Source: Thermoproteota archaeon
Lineage (GTDB): Archaea; Thermoproteota; Thermoprotei_A; EX4484-217-1; JAPDJV01
Assembly (NCBI GenBank): GCA_029258925.1
Contig: JAPDJV010000004.1
Location: 1-64,000, forward strand
DNA length: 64,000 nucleotides
Reading direction: 5' to 3'
The notes under the pieces are model-generated. The model did no database searches. It was not told the DNA's origin and saw only the letters and a program-made list of their open reading frames with translations. The translations under genes were made by a program, and so were the position numbers. Shown here piece after piece: positions 1-8,342 of this stretch. Positions within the stretch are counted from its first letter, which is position 1; each line of letters begins with the position of its first letter.

Positions 1-1436
1 CCAATGTTTTCCTCTAAGTAAGCTATGTCCTCTTCTATCATCTTAATGAATTCGAGCAATCCGTATCTCCTAGTAAACCCCTCGTATACCTCCTTGCAGC
101 TAGTGAAGTAGTTAATGTTCCTCCAACTCAGGAATCCTCCAGCTCTCTTCAAGTCCTCCTTCATGTTCAAGTAGAGGTCTTCGAGGAGCTCGAAGCTTTC
201 CTCCGAGAGTTCTGATAGAGCTGAGGCTCCAACAAGCTCCGGGGGGATACCCATAGTATACATTGCGCAGCAGAACTTTATTGCTCTTGGAAGCCTGACA
301 CCCATTACGCCTCTGGGGTAACCGAATAATCCTATGTGTAGCCTCCTACTTCTTCTCCTGGGAATCAAGTTAGATATGTCGTTGACAGCGTTGGAGAAGC
401 CTATTATTATTTTCATATATCTTTTCGAAACAACTTCTATGATCTTCGTCAAATCCTCGGTTCTCTCCCTAATCCAACTATAATCCCTCTTACCCCTCAA
501 CTTAGGAAGACTTTCTTTGAGAACTCTTATTGCTCCAACAACCTTATCGAACTCGAAGTCGTATTTGAATGCCGACTGAACTGTTGTAGTATAGTAGCCG
601 GCGTATTCTCTTAGAAACGAGTCGAGAGTGCAAGGTGTTAGTCCTCCCCTGAAAACAGGAACTCCTGCACCTATTATCGGATATATTGGTATCCCAGTTT
701 CTTTCTCAACCAGTTCGAGCTGTCCTAGTGCAACCTTCGATAATATGACTGCTGGTATGAGGCCGTAGTTAAGTGCTGGATCAGACCTAGCTATGAAGAC
801 TCTCTGGTATCTTAGTTTGGTTCTATTAAGATAGTTTAACACTATTTCATAAGTTTTCAAAATGCTTTTGTAGTCCTCTATCAACGGTATCACGTTAATC
901 ATCCTTGGCTTCGACTCCCCGATCAACTCGACAATACTTAAATCCGGATCAACTTTAATCAAGTCTCTTCCAGCTATTAGAGTCCTATAAGCATTGTAAA
1001 TCGCTAAAATTTGCCTAGTTGAACTAGTGACTGGGAGTATTACTTCGAATACTGGTGGAGGACATTTTGGCCCGTAGAATGCTTTTGCTACATCGTAAAA
1101 TCTCGGAATACTCTCCAAAACCTCCACAACACTCTTCTTCTCAACCTCCTCGACGAAGGGATTTGGAATCCTGTACGTTAAAAACACGTCTACCCCTAGA
1201 ATCCTCTCCTTGAAGAAGCTGGGGAATCTTTGGAAAAGCTTTCTTACAACATATGGGTCCGAATCCTTCCCCTCCCAATCCCACATCTGCTCGTCGCATC
1301 CTAGACTAGAATAAGACCAGTATGCCTCGAAAACCTCGTCGTCCCCCGCAATAATATCCGACTCAGAAAGCCAGAAAGGCATTCTGGCGTTATCCGGATG
1401 CTGAGTGGACATTGCTACTGGTATTCTATACTGCAA
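1..1436 (-). CDS. ppcA: Archaeal-type phosphoenolpyruvate carboxylase, C-terminus cut by window edge
   Basis: Carboxylates phosphoenolpyruvate to oxaloacetate, the anaplerotic entry to the TCA intermediates; cytosolic. The minus-strand frame is open from the window edge to about 1436. It starts with the family signature MSTQHPDNA and carries the segments SLGCDEQMWDWEGK, IARSDPALNYGLIP and GVPVFRGGLTP typical of the short archaeal PEPC (about 500 residues; about 478 codons visible, so only a short C-terminal stretch is missing). The first in-frame ATG (1410-1412) lies directly at MSTQHPDN, but archaeal homologues have a few residues before it, so I prefer the in-frame TTG at 1434-1436 (LQYRIPVAMSTQ). 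Family call is strong; the start is uncertain. Confidence 0.93.
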   Translation of the reverse strand, partial: MQYRIPVAMSTQHPDNARMPFWLSESDIIAGDDEVFEAYWSYSSLGCDEQMWDWEGKDSDPYVVRKLFQRFPSFFKERILGVDVFLTYRIPNPFVEEVEKKSVVEVLESIPRFYDVAKAFYGPKCPPPVFEVILPVTSSTRQILAIYNAYRTLIAGRDLIKVDPDLSIVELIGESKPRMINVIPLIEDYKSILKTYEIVLNYLNRTKLRYQRVFIARSDPALNYGLIPAVILSKVALGQLELVEKETGIPIYPIIGAGVPVFRGGLTPCTLDSFLREYAGYYTTTVQSAFKYDFEFDKVVGAIRVLKESLPKLRGKRDYSWIRERTEDLTKIIEVVSKRYMKIIIGFSNAVNDISNLIPRRRSRRLHIGLFGYPRGVMGVRLPRAIKFCCAMYTMGIPPELVGASALSELSEESFELLEDLYLNMKEDLKRAGGFLSWRNINYFTSCKEVYEGFTRRYGLLEFIKMIEEDIAYLEENI

Positions 1437-1542
1437 AGCCCTACCCAAACTTTATGTTAACAAGATTTTAATAAGGATAACTGCTCCAAGCATCCCCAAC
1501 ACTATTCTCCAAACGAGTCGAGATTTTACTCCAGCCAGCTTA

Positions 1543-2571
1543 TTAGAATACCATCCTCCGCTTTAAGCCATGGCGGCTCGAAACATACGATGGGAACATT
1601 TCCCCCATAGTTAAGAGTCCTGGGGGAGCGTCAACAATCTTCATAGCCATGTTAACCACAATGCCAGCTGTAGCCAAATCCCCATCAACGCCAGTGCTCC
1701 TCCACACAACTCTTGGAACACCGTCAACCACGATTTCCTCGTACTCCTCAGCCCCAACTCTGGCAACGAACCTTACTTCAATAAATGGCTCCCCATCGCC
1801 GATGAAACCTCTCCCAACCCCCTCGATCCCGGCAACCCTACCCTTCCCAACCCTAAAGTCCCCGAACTCGAAGTCTTCTTCAGCTATTATAGGCTTCTCG
1901 AACTCCTCAACCCTACTAATGTCCACACCCATTATCGAGGCAAGCAGCATCACAGACTCAGCGTAGCCCACGTGCCCGGTTACACCGCCCCTAAAGGCCT
2001 CCCTCTCGAACTCTTCCAACGACAGGTTCAACCCTATCTTCCTCCTAAAACTCCTCCTCTTCTTAGAGGCATCTATAATTCTAGTAGCTTTAATGCGTTC
2101 GACACGGGTCATCCCGGCAGTCAATACTGCTGGTAATACGTCTAGTAGGAAGCCCGGGTTAACCCCTGTCCCAAGAAAACTCACACCCCTATTCTTAGCG
2201 TACTCGTCTAACAGTTCAGCTAGCTCCGGATACCTGTAATACGGGTAAACCAGTGTTTCGCAAGTTGAAACAACGTCTGCCCCCACCCTAGCACACTTAA
2301 TTAGCTGGGGGTAAACTTGGTCGAGGAAACTGGTCGTTGCATGGAGAACCACATCAGGCCTACACTCAGACAGCGTCTTCTCTGCGTCTCTCGAAACAAT
2401 CACATCTAAATCATCTCCTAAGCCGACTAGTTCACCGAGCTTCTTCCCACATTTCCACGGGTCAACATCTATTGCCCCAACAATGTTAAGCCCCCTCTCG
2501 AAAGCAACTCTAGCAATAATACGCCCCATCTCCCCAACACCATATAAAACAACCCTCAAACTCGTATCCAT
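1543..2571 (-). CDS. DapB-like NAD(P)-dependent oxidoreductase (2,4-diaminopentanoate dehydrogenase-like)
   Basis: The 342-residue protein opens with a Rossmann motif (VVLYGVGEMGRIIAR, residues about 7-21) and has the layout of the dihydrodipicolinate reductase-like superfamily closest in my recognition to 2,4-diaminopentanoate dehydrogenase, an enzyme of ornithine fermentation. The conserved middle segment GTGVNPGFLLDVLP (about 137-150) is characteristic of that group. The substrate cannot be read from sequence, and no neighbouring ornithine aminomutase or other pathway gene is visible, so the physiological role is open. A TATA-like stretch (about 2618-2630) lies upstream on the minus strand. 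Confidence 0.75.
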   Translation of the reverse strand: MDTSLRVVLYGVGEMGRIIARVAFERGLNIVGAIDVDPWKCGKKLGELVGLGDDLDVIVSRDAEKTLSECRPDVVLHATTSFLDQVYPQLIKCARVGADVVSTCETLVYPYYRYPELAELLDEYAKNRGVSFLGTGVNPGFLLDVLPAVLTAGMTRVERIKATRIIDASKKRRSFRRKIGLNLSLEEFEREAFRGGVTGHVGYAESVMLLASIMGVDISRVEEFEKPIIAEEDFEFGDFRVGKGRVAGIEGVGRGFIGDGEPFIEVRFVARVGAEEYEEIVVDGVPRVVWRSTGVDGDLATAGIVVNMAMKIVDAPPGLLTMGEMFPSYVSSRHGLKRRMVF

Positions 2572-3049
2572 AAAACCACCCTTAAGAGTAGAATACTGGG
2601 AGATAGAAGTCCCCTACTAATATAATAACGTTGCCGCTGAGCCGCCATAAAGCTACTGCTCGCCACACGCCCTTAAATAACGTTGTTTTAATCTACAAAG
2701 GCTTATCAATTTTTGCCAAGAAACATCTTCCTACATGTTTAATGCTCCTAAATTCGCTAGACGTCAAATCCTTTTCGCACCAGAGCCTTAAGGCATTAAT
2801 CTCTAGAGCATGTTTCAACTAGTGTAACACAATATCAGCTGCAGAGATCTACGTATACTTGTGGAGTGGTTCTAGCTGAGCTAGGCTCCATCCTAGCGTG
2901 ATCATCATTGCGGAAATAATGTTTCCTCTCCTTCCAGGCTAATGCTCCAAAATTCCGTATACCAACTAGTATAATATTATTGACCGTGCACTTTAGGAAC
3001 GCTCTTGAAAATCGTTCTACCAAATACGTCTCAGCCTAGAAGAATAAGT
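2572..3049. other. Gene-poor stretch, no confident feature
   Basis: About 480 bases between the dehydrogenase and the winged-helix gene. Short open frames on both strands (about 63 residues each) lack family resemblance or a convincing ribosome site. Two segments share a short near-identical string (TAATGCTCC followed by A-rich AAATTC, near 2738 and 2939), too short to call a repeat. The right half of 2580-2635 holds the probable promoter of the dehydrogenase gene. Confidence 0.5.
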
Positions 3050-3346
3050 CTATAAACTCCTACCCCCCTCAATTATTCTCTCCACATACTTGACTATCTC
3101 CCTACTTAAGGCGGGGTTGAGCGATATGGTCTTGCCTCCTTTATGGAGAAGTATGTATCCCTCCCTCACAAGGTCTTCAATCAACTTCCTAACTCTTCTC
3201 CCAATCCTCTTAACTTTCTTAGAAAGCCAATTCACTAAGCTTTCCAAGGGTATATACTTACCTCCCCAGCAACCCCTCCTCATAAGCCTATTCATTATGT
3301 CGGCCTTTATCTCCTCATCGCTGTACTGCCTAGACATAAGGTTCAC
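3050..3346 (-). CDS. Small winged-helix DNA-binding protein
   Basis: 98 residues with the pattern of a single winged helix: an N-terminal helix (DEEIKADIMNRLMRRG), a recognition-helix region (LVNWLSKKVKRIGRRVRKLI) and a wing (GYILLHKGGKTISLNP). Very basic in the middle. No ligand domain, so probably a simple transcription regulator or antitoxin-like protein. It is divergently arranged with another winged-helix gene 75 bases away, and both appear to use the same TATA palindrome. The GTG at 3346 sits about 26 bases from that TATA element, consistent with a leaderless transcript; an ATG at 3337 is the alternative. Targets unknown. Confidence 0.65.
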   Translation of the reverse strand: MNLMSRQYSDEEIKADIMNRLMRRGCWGGKYIPLESLVNWLSKKVKRIGRRVRKLIEDLVREGYILLHKGGKTISLNPALSREIVKYVERIIEGGRSL

Positions 3347-3369
3347 TTATAATACCTTTAGAAGGCAAC

Positions 3370-3380
3370 ATTTAAATACT
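3370..3380. promoter_or_regulatory. Palindromic TATA element shared by divergent regulators
   Basis: The string ATTTAAATAC reads as a good archaeal TATA box in both directions. It lies about 26 bases before the GTG start of the leftward gene and about 45 bases before the ATG of the rightward gene. No second convincing TATA box for the rightward gene is seen. Inference from position only. Confidence 0.5.
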
Positions 3381-3421
3381 TTCATCTTCACTTCAAAGAA
3401 GAGGATAAGTTTATCGAGGAG

Positions 3422-3772
3422 ATGGACGTGCCTAGAGAATTATACAGAAACGAGGAGTACAAATCGATCTTAATGAAGACTTTAGGTGATTCCCCTAAGC
3501 TGAAGATTATAGACTTCTTTCTAGACAACCCGTTGTTCGACTTCACTAAGAAGGAGGTTATTGAAGCTTTAGGGATGAGCAAGCGGACATTCTACAAGCA
3601 TTTCCCTGACTTGGAGAATTACGGTATAGTTGTTGTTTCAAGGAAGATTGGCAGGGCTAAGCTATATAAGATTAACTTAAAACATCCGCTAGTGGAAATG
3701 CTGAGAGAATATGAGAAGAAGATGTCACTGCAGATAGCTGAAAAAGAGAGTGTGGTAGCTGTAAAATCATGA
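3422..3772 (+). CDS. Winged-helix transcription regulator
   Basis: 116 residues. Residues about 20-95 form a winged helix: KLKIIDFFLDNPLFDFTKKE, then a recognition helix GMSKRTFYKHF and a wing ending in ARLYKI-like RAKLYKINLKHP. This is the common archaeal HTH type that represses its own promoter. The tail is a short helix without a ligand-binding domain. Purine-rich GAGGAG directly abuts the ATG, too close for an ideal ribosome site, so initiation may be weak or the start slightly different. Divergent from the 98-residue winged-helix gene; mutual or auto-repression is plausible but not shown. Confidence 0.72.
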   Translation: MDVPRELYRNEEYKSILMKTLGDSPKLKIIDFFLDNPLFDFTKKEVIEALGMSKRTFYKHFPDLENYGIVVVSRKIGRAKLYKINLKHPLVEMLREYEKKMSLQIAEKESVVAVKS

Positions 3773-4252
3773 TTTAACCTAGATCATTTAATTCATAGAG
3801 CTTCTTGACGTAGCTAAAGCATATCATATCGAAAAACTCTCAGCTTACACACATACCTCTACTTACCCAAGAATGCTATATAATATTTGCTAAAAGTTTA
3901 TTGAGCCTCTAGGGGATCCACTATAGCTTCCAGCTCACTAAAGTAGTGATGTTCTGCTCATAGGCAGCATGTTGGAGAACAGTTACATGCTTTTTAAGCT
4001 TGTTCCGAGGTAGAAGTAAGTCTATATGGTTAAGATTAGAGTTCTCGCATTTGCAACATGTAAAGGAACCATTACAGTTCATATAGACGGTGTGAGGAGT
4101 ATTGTGGCCACGTCTGGCGGGTTAAGAGTATTCATAATGTGTCAGCGTCTAAAAGTTCTATGAAGATTAAAACTTGGTTAAGTGTGTTAAGTAGCAAGAG
4201 AGGTTAAAATGCTTCAAACTCGTGTTCTCCAAGCACTTGATTTAGTTATCTG
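3773..4252. other. Intergenic stretch with one doubtful mini-ORF
   Basis: 480 bases between convergent genes (regulator rightward, larE leftward). No RNA gene or clear repeat was recognised. The only candidate is a 45-codon frame described separately. Confidence 0.5.
4026..4163 (+). CDS. Doubtful 45-residue ORF, MoaD/ThiS-like N-terminus
   Basis: ATG at 4026 opens a 45-codon frame beginning MVKIRVLAFATCKG, which resembles the first strand of MoaD/ThiS-type ubiquitin-fold sulfur carriers (M-K-I-R-V...FA). The required C-terminal Gly-Gly and most of the fold are absent. It may be the stub of a decayed sulfur-carrier gene or chance. Its proximity to LarE, a sulfur transferase, is suggestive only. 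Confidence 0.2.
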   Translation: MVKIRVLAFATCKGTITVHIDGVRSIVATSGGLRVFIMCQRLKVL

Positions 4253-5101
4253 CTAAACTAGCATCTCATCCATACTGCCCTCCCTATACCCCCTTAAATC
4301 TAATGCCACATACTTGTATCCAAGCTTCCTGAGCTCGCTGTAAACTTTATCCATCACTTCCTCCGCGAAGAAGAGTTTTCTCTCATCTCTTCCAACCTCT
4401 ATCCTCCCTATGAGATCATGGTCTCTCACCCTAACAACCCTAGCCCCAGTAATCTTCCTCACTAATTCCTCCGCTCTCTCAACTCTCCTCAGCTTCTCAA
4501 CCGTGATTCTGCTACCGTAGGGTATTCTGGATGCGAGGCATGGTGATGAAGGCTTATTCCAGTTCGGTAGCCCGAGGATTCTTGAAAGCTCCCTAATATT
4601 CCTCTTACTTATCCCCAATTGTGCAAGAGGGCTTTCCACCCCCATCTCCCTTAACGCTCTGATTCCAGGCCTATACTTCTTCACGTCGTCAGCATTCGTG
4701 GCGTCGACAACTCTCCTAACACCTGTTTCCCGAGCATACTCCTTAATCTTCCCGAACAAGACTTTTTTACATAGATAACACCTGTTAGGCGGGTTACCCC
4801 ATATCTCCTCGTCTCCCAGCTCAACCTCGAATATCACATGTCTTACTCCCAGTGCTCCAGCTATCCTCCTAGACTCCTCAACCTCGCTCCTCGGAATAAA
4901 GGGCATGTCTATCGTCACAGCTACGACTTTATCTGGGCCGAGAACGCTTTTCGCTACTGCTGTCAGGAAAGTGCTGTCTACACCACCGGAGAAAGCCACT
5001 ATAACCCCATCACTACAGTTCTCCTCAAACCACTTAACCAATTCCATAAACTTTACTCTAAGCTCTCCCCCAACGCTTTTCAAGACATTGTTTAAATTCA
5101 T
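4253..5101 (-). CDS. larE: LarE, ATP-dependent pyridinium dicarboxylate sulfur transferase
   Basis: LarE adenylates the carboxylates of pyridinium-3,5-biscarboxylate mononucleotide and converts them to thiocarboxylates, the second step of nickel-pincer nucleotide (NPN) synthesis. The 282-residue protein has the PP-loop SGGVDS at 38-43, Cys108 and Cys111 (CYLC), and Cys188 in the PCLASR motif. Family knowledge: some LarE proteins use a single sacrificial Cys, others with three cysteines bind a [4Fe-4S] cluster and act catalytically; three cysteines in these positions suggest the cluster type (inference). Partner genes larB and larC lie 15 kb away. A TATA box (TTATATAA, 5123-5130) sits about 26 bases before the ATG, so the mRNA is probably leaderless. 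Confidence 0.92.
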   Translation of the reverse strand: MNLNNVLKSVGGELRVKFMELVKWFEENCSDGVIVAFSGGVDSTFLTAVAKSVLGPDKVVAVTIDMPFIPRSEVEESRRIAGALGVRHVIFEVELGDEEIWGNPPNRCYLCKKVLFGKIKEYARETGVRRVVDATNADDVKKYRPGIRALREMGVESPLAQLGISKRNIRELSRILGLPNWNKPSSPCLASRIPYGSRITVEKLRRVERAEELVRKITGARVVRVRDHDLIGRIEVGRDERKLFFAEEVMDKVYSELRKLGYKYVALDLRGYREGSMDEMLV

Positions 5102-5122
5102 TGTTTACAGCCGAGAATTATA

Positions 5123-5130
5123 TTATATAA
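5123..5130 (-). promoter_or_regulatory. TATA box of larE
   Basis: TTATATAA centred about 26 bases upstream of the larE ATG on the minus strand, in a very AT-rich 100-base divergent intergenic region. The spacing implies a leaderless transcript. Confidence 0.5.
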
Positions 5131-5162
5131 CATAGTTATATATCTAACTCAAGCATAAAACC

Positions 5163-5170
5163 CTTAAATA
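5163..5170 (+). promoter_or_regulatory. TATA box of the metallo-beta-lactamase gene
   Basis: CTTAAATA on the plus strand, about 38 bases before the TTG start at 5205, giving a predicted short leader. No ribosome site is obvious. Confidence 0.4.
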
Positions 5171-5204
5171 CTCAAGCAAGCACTCCCTAAACAGGTAGTA
5201 GCAC

Positions 5205-5939
5205 TTGACCTCAAGCCACGTAGGCTCATTAAGCAATGTTAAACTAACAGTTTTAGTTGACAACAGGCTCATCGATCCCAGACTGGAGAGCACATGGGGT
5301 CTATCAATACTTGTGGAAGCAAACAACACTACAATACTATTCGACGTCGACACACGCTGGAACATAGTCTACAACAACGCCCAGCTACTACAAGCTCCAC
5401 TGAGCAAAGTAGACTATATTGTGATAAGCCATTGGCATGGAGACCACGCGGGAGGATTAGACGACGCACTAGAATACTATAGCAGTATTGGTAAAAGGAT
5501 TGGAGTAATAGTTCCATCACGCAGAATATTCCATCTTATTAGAGGGGAATTCACTGTTGGAGCAATACCTGTGAAGATAAGTGAGGGGATAATTACCTCA
5601 GGTGTCCTGGGACGATTCATAAAAGAGCAATCACTAATATTAAATGTTGAGGGGAAGGGTCCAATAATACTTGTAGGATGCTCCCATCCAGGCCTAGATA
5701 AAATAGTAAGGAGAGCGTGCAGAATCCTAGGTGTGGAATCTGTTTACGGAGTGATAGGAGGATACCATGTAGGATTATATGGAGCTAGAAGGGTTGAGAG
5801 AGTTTTCAGGGAGTATAATGTTAGAATTGTTGGCCCAGCCCACTGCACAGGCGACGATGCAATAAGGTTCTTCAAGAAAAGGTTTGGAGAGGGCTTCGTG
5901 GAGGTTTACACCGGTAGGATAATAGAGTTTAGGAGATGA
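5205..5939 (+). CDS. Metallo-beta-lactamase fold protein, MJ0301-type (dihydropterin/beta-RFA-P synthase family)
   Basis: 244 residues of the MBL fold. The metal motif SHWHGDHAGG lies near residues 74-83, with further ligands expected at GCSHPG (about 157-162), GGYH (about 186-189) and a C-terminal GPAHCTG (about 210-216). This layout matches the family of M. jannaschii MJ0301, described as the 7,8-dihydropterin-6-methyl-4-(beta-ribofuranosyl)-aminobenzene 5'-phosphate synthase of methanopterin biosynthesis; the wider family holds other hydrolases. Because this genome encodes tetrahydromethanopterin enzymes, a methanopterin role is a reasonable inference. The only near-terminal start is TTG at 5205. 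Convergence or operon with downstream genes is not evident. Confidence 0.78.
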   Translation: MTSSHVGSLSNVKLTVLVDNRLIDPRLESTWGLSILVEANNTTILFDVDTRWNIVYNNAQLLQAPLSKVDYIVISHWHGDHAGGLDDALEYYSSIGKRIGVIVPSRRIFHLIRGEFTVGAIPVKISEGIITSGVLGRFIKEQSLILNVEGKGPIILVGCSHPGLDKIVRRACRILGVESVYGVIGGYHVGLYGARRVERVFREYNVRIVGPAHCTGDDAIRFFKKRFGEGFVEVYTGRIIEFRR

Positions 5940-5992
5940 ACTGGTTTTCATTTGAGGTAAGTTTATTAGTTTTCGTGCAATAGCACAATACG

Positions 5993-6292
5993 GTGGAAGA
6001 AATGTATTACCCAGCACCAAGACATGGAGAGTGCCAGCACTATAGCAACGGGAAGTGCACACTATACAATGTTCCAGTAGACCCCAATGCACCGGCATGC
6101 CCAAACTTCAAGCCCAAAACAATAAGGCAACCAGCAACCACACCGCCAAGCATACAACCACAATACTGGACTCCTCCAAGCCAGCCTCCAACAGCCATGC
6201 CACCAGGCATGCAACCATACTACCAGTCCCCAATGTGGGGTAGGAGGGTTAGGAGGAGGTGGAGGAGGGGTAGAAGAGGTTTCCAATGGTAA
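5993..6292 (+). CDS. Small Cys-motif protein with Pro-rich linker and Arg-rich tail
   Basis: 99 residues in three parts. Residues 10-40 hold four cysteines in the pattern GECQHYSNGKC...PACPNF, resembling small archaeal metal-binding knuckles. Residues 45-80 are a Pro/Gln-rich linker, and the last 20 residues are dominated by Arg and Trp (RRWRRGRRGF). The tail suggests nucleic-acid or membrane-surface binding. I recognise the type of Cys segment from uncharacterised archaeal proteins but no function. Confidence 0.6.
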   Translation: MEEMYYPAPRHGECQHYSNGKCTLYNVPVDPNAPACPNFKPKTIRQPATTPPSIQPQYWTPPSQPPTAMPPGMQPYYQSPMWGRRVRRRWRRGRRGFQW

Positions 6293-6354
6293 AGCTTAAT
6301 GCTTCAAGAAGCTAGCTAGATACAATGCTCTGCTGAAGTGAAAGGTGTAAACGT

Positions 6355-7221
6355 GTGGATTTAAGGGTTAACGATAAGCGTGTAGGAGAGATTTCATCAT
6401 CCTTCAAGAAACTTGGACTACAATTCTTCAAGCTCATCGAACATAGAGACCCCCAAATGCTCTCGCTGAGAAAACTATGCCGAAAATATGCTCCCGGAAA
6501 AATTGCCGCGCTAGCAGGAGTCAACGCTTTAATAAGCTACATGCTCAACTGTACTGGTGAAGATTATTGGAGAGAGTTCTCAGAACACGTTTCAAAACTC
6601 AACGTGAAGATTGAAAACATTAAGGACGTTGTTAAGATTGTGGAGGACTTCCTAGCTAACAGCTCATGTAACAAGCTTTACAGAGATGCTAAGAAGAGGA
6701 GGCTGAGGAAACTCCTCACCACACCAATAACCAACAGGATACTGGATGAAAACTATTTCATTGAAAACCCCGGGAACTATTGGAGAACAATTGCCAGAGC
6801 AATAGGCTCAAACCCCTCATCAAAGACCGTAGTGTTCTCCGTGAAAATGTACTACTACGGGTTAGAAGCTTGCAGAAGCATAGAGCTGACGCTGCCAATG
6901 AACATTCCAATACCGGTAGACAGGAGAATCACACAGATAACATTCTACTCTGGACTAGTGGAATCCAATGACATAAACAGGCTTTTCAGGAAGCCTAGAA
7001 TAGTTCGGAAAACATGGAGCCTCGTAGGAGAACTCTCAAGAATACCCCCCATACACTTCGACGCAGCACTATGGCTCTCAGCCAAATACTATTCCCGAAA
7101 CAAGAGCCTCGAGGACTCCGCTACCGAAATCTCCAGGGAACTCTCCCTAGACTATGATAAAGCTTTAATCCTACTCAGAGAACTCTTCTATAAGCTAATC
7201 GAGGGAAACGGAATTCCCTAG
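6355..7221 (+). CDS. AGOG 8-oxoguanine DNA glycosylase/lyase
   Basis: Removes 8-oxoguanine from DNA and nicks the abasic site in base excision repair. The 288-residue protein aligns by eye with archaeal GO glycosylase: HRDPQ near the N-terminus, GVNALISYML (about 55-64), the catalytic-lysine helix TVVFSVKMYYYG (about 158-169) and the catalytic aspartate in PIPVDRRI (about 184-191), followed by IPPIHFDAALWL. It is a little longer than Pyrobaculum AGOG because of a C-terminal helix. Start chosen as GTG 6355, which has AGGTG about 9 bases upstream. Followed after 35 bases by a radical SAM gene in the same direction. Confidence 0.85.
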   Translation: MDLRVNDKRVGEISSSFKKLGLQFFKLIEHRDPQMLSLRKLCRKYAPGKIAALAGVNALISYMLNCTGEDYWREFSEHVSKLNVKIENIKDVVKIVEDFLANSSCNKLYRDAKKRRLRKLLTTPITNRILDENYFIENPGNYWRTIARAIGSNPSSKTVVFSVKMYYYGLEACRSIELTLPMNIPIPVDRRITQITFYSGLVESNDINRLFRKPRIVRKTWSLVGELSRIPPIHFDAALWLSAKYYSRNKSLEDSATEISRELSLDYDKALILLRELFYKLIEGNGIP

Positions 7222-7256
7222 CCGCGCAAAGCGTCTCCAACACTGTTGACAAGGGG

Positions 7257-8267
7257 TTGTCTCCATTGGTTGCGGATAAACCGTACATGATAGTCTGGAT
7301 ATGTACAGCCAGGTGTAACCTGGACTGTGTACACTGCTATGTTAAAAACAGGTTCAAGGGGCCGGAGCTAGAAGGAGCAGAGGTATCTAGGTTTATTGAG
7401 GGAGTAGCCAGTCTAAAACCCAGATTCTTCTCGATAACAGGCGGAGAACCGTTTCTCAGAAAAGATATAGTAGACATTTTGAGAGCCTGCAGAGATTATG
7501 GGCTAACAACGAGCATTGTGACAAACGGTTTAATAATGACGGAGGAGCTTGCCTCGAAAATCTCATCACTTGAAACATTCCTATATGTGAGCCTCGACGG
7601 AGCCACAAGAAGATCATGCGAGGAGTTAAGAGGGAGAGGAGTTTGGGGCAGAATAATGAAAACGCTTGAAATAATCAGAAGAAACAACGTGGAGTTCGCA
7701 ACAGTAATGACAATAACCTCCAAAAACTACAATGAGACGAGAAGCTTCATAGAACTATCCGAAGAACTAGGTGCAACACACGCAGCCATAATACCCCTAA
7801 TACCAGCAGGCGCGGCACGCTTAAGAAAAGAATTAAACCCGTCACCAATACAAGTCTGGAAAGCATTCAAGAAAGCTGAGGAAACAGCAGATGAGAGAGG
7901 ATACGATGTAAGCATCTGGTGCGCACCATTCGCCAAAGCATTCATCAAGTCAAAACACGTCTACGTAGGCTCATGCAGATACAACAACATGGACATCGAC
8001 CCGTCGGGAAACGTGCTAATATGCGACGTACTAGACGTCACAATAACGAACATCAGGAAAGGAGTCCAAGAAGCCTGGAGAGAATACGTCGAAAACCCCC
8101 TAGTACTAGAACTCGAAGACCCATCCAAAATGAAAGGAGCATGCTCCAACTGCAAATACCTTGAAAAATGTAGCGGGGGATGTAGAGCAAGATCATACCT
8201 CACATACGGAACATACTACCTACCAGACCCCTTATGCCCAATCCACAAATCAAACAACCAACACTAA
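7257..8267 (+). CDS. Radical SAM/SPASM-domain protein
   Basis: 336 residues. The N-terminal radical SAM domain has the cluster motif CNLDCVHC (within residues 16-26) and the GGEPFLRKD motif binding S-adenosylmethionine. The C-terminal third is a SPASM/twitch region with cysteines in SCRYNN, ILICDV-like LICDV, GACSNCKYLEKCSGGC and PLCPI, ready to hold auxiliary Fe-S clusters. The family includes AhbC/AhbD heme enzymes and peptide-modifying maturases. No other heme gene is seen nearby, whereas a Cys-rich reading frame begins 75 bases downstream, so a peptide or protein maturation role is possible but unproven. Start TTG 7257 or TTG 7266. Confidence 0.8.
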   Translation: MSPLVADKPYMIVWICTARCNLDCVHCYVKNRFKGPELEGAEVSRFIEGVASLKPRFFSITGGEPFLRKDIVDILRACRDYGLTTSIVTNGLIMTEELASKISSLETFLYVSLDGATRRSCEELRGRGVWGRIMKTLEIIRRNNVEFATVMTITSKNYNETRSFIELSEELGATHAAIIPLIPAGAARLRKELNPSPIQVWKAFKKAEETADERGYDVSIWCAPFAKAFIKSKHVYVGSCRYNNMDIDPSGNVLICDVLDVTITNIRKGVQEAWREYVENPLVLELEDPSKMKGACSNCKYLEKCSGGCRARSYLTYGTYYLPDPLCPIHKSNNQH

Positions 8268-8342
8268 CAACCCTGAATCCCAAGCAACCCAGATTCCCTA
8301 AGGAATTCTATATGAGAGATCTAAGCAGGAAAGCTACCGTAG

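Noticed and set aside
2631..3023. Two short frames (63 and 62 codons) in the gap before the winged-helix gene
   Set aside because: No family resemblance, no ribosome site, odd composition; the short shared string between them is too small to be a repeat.
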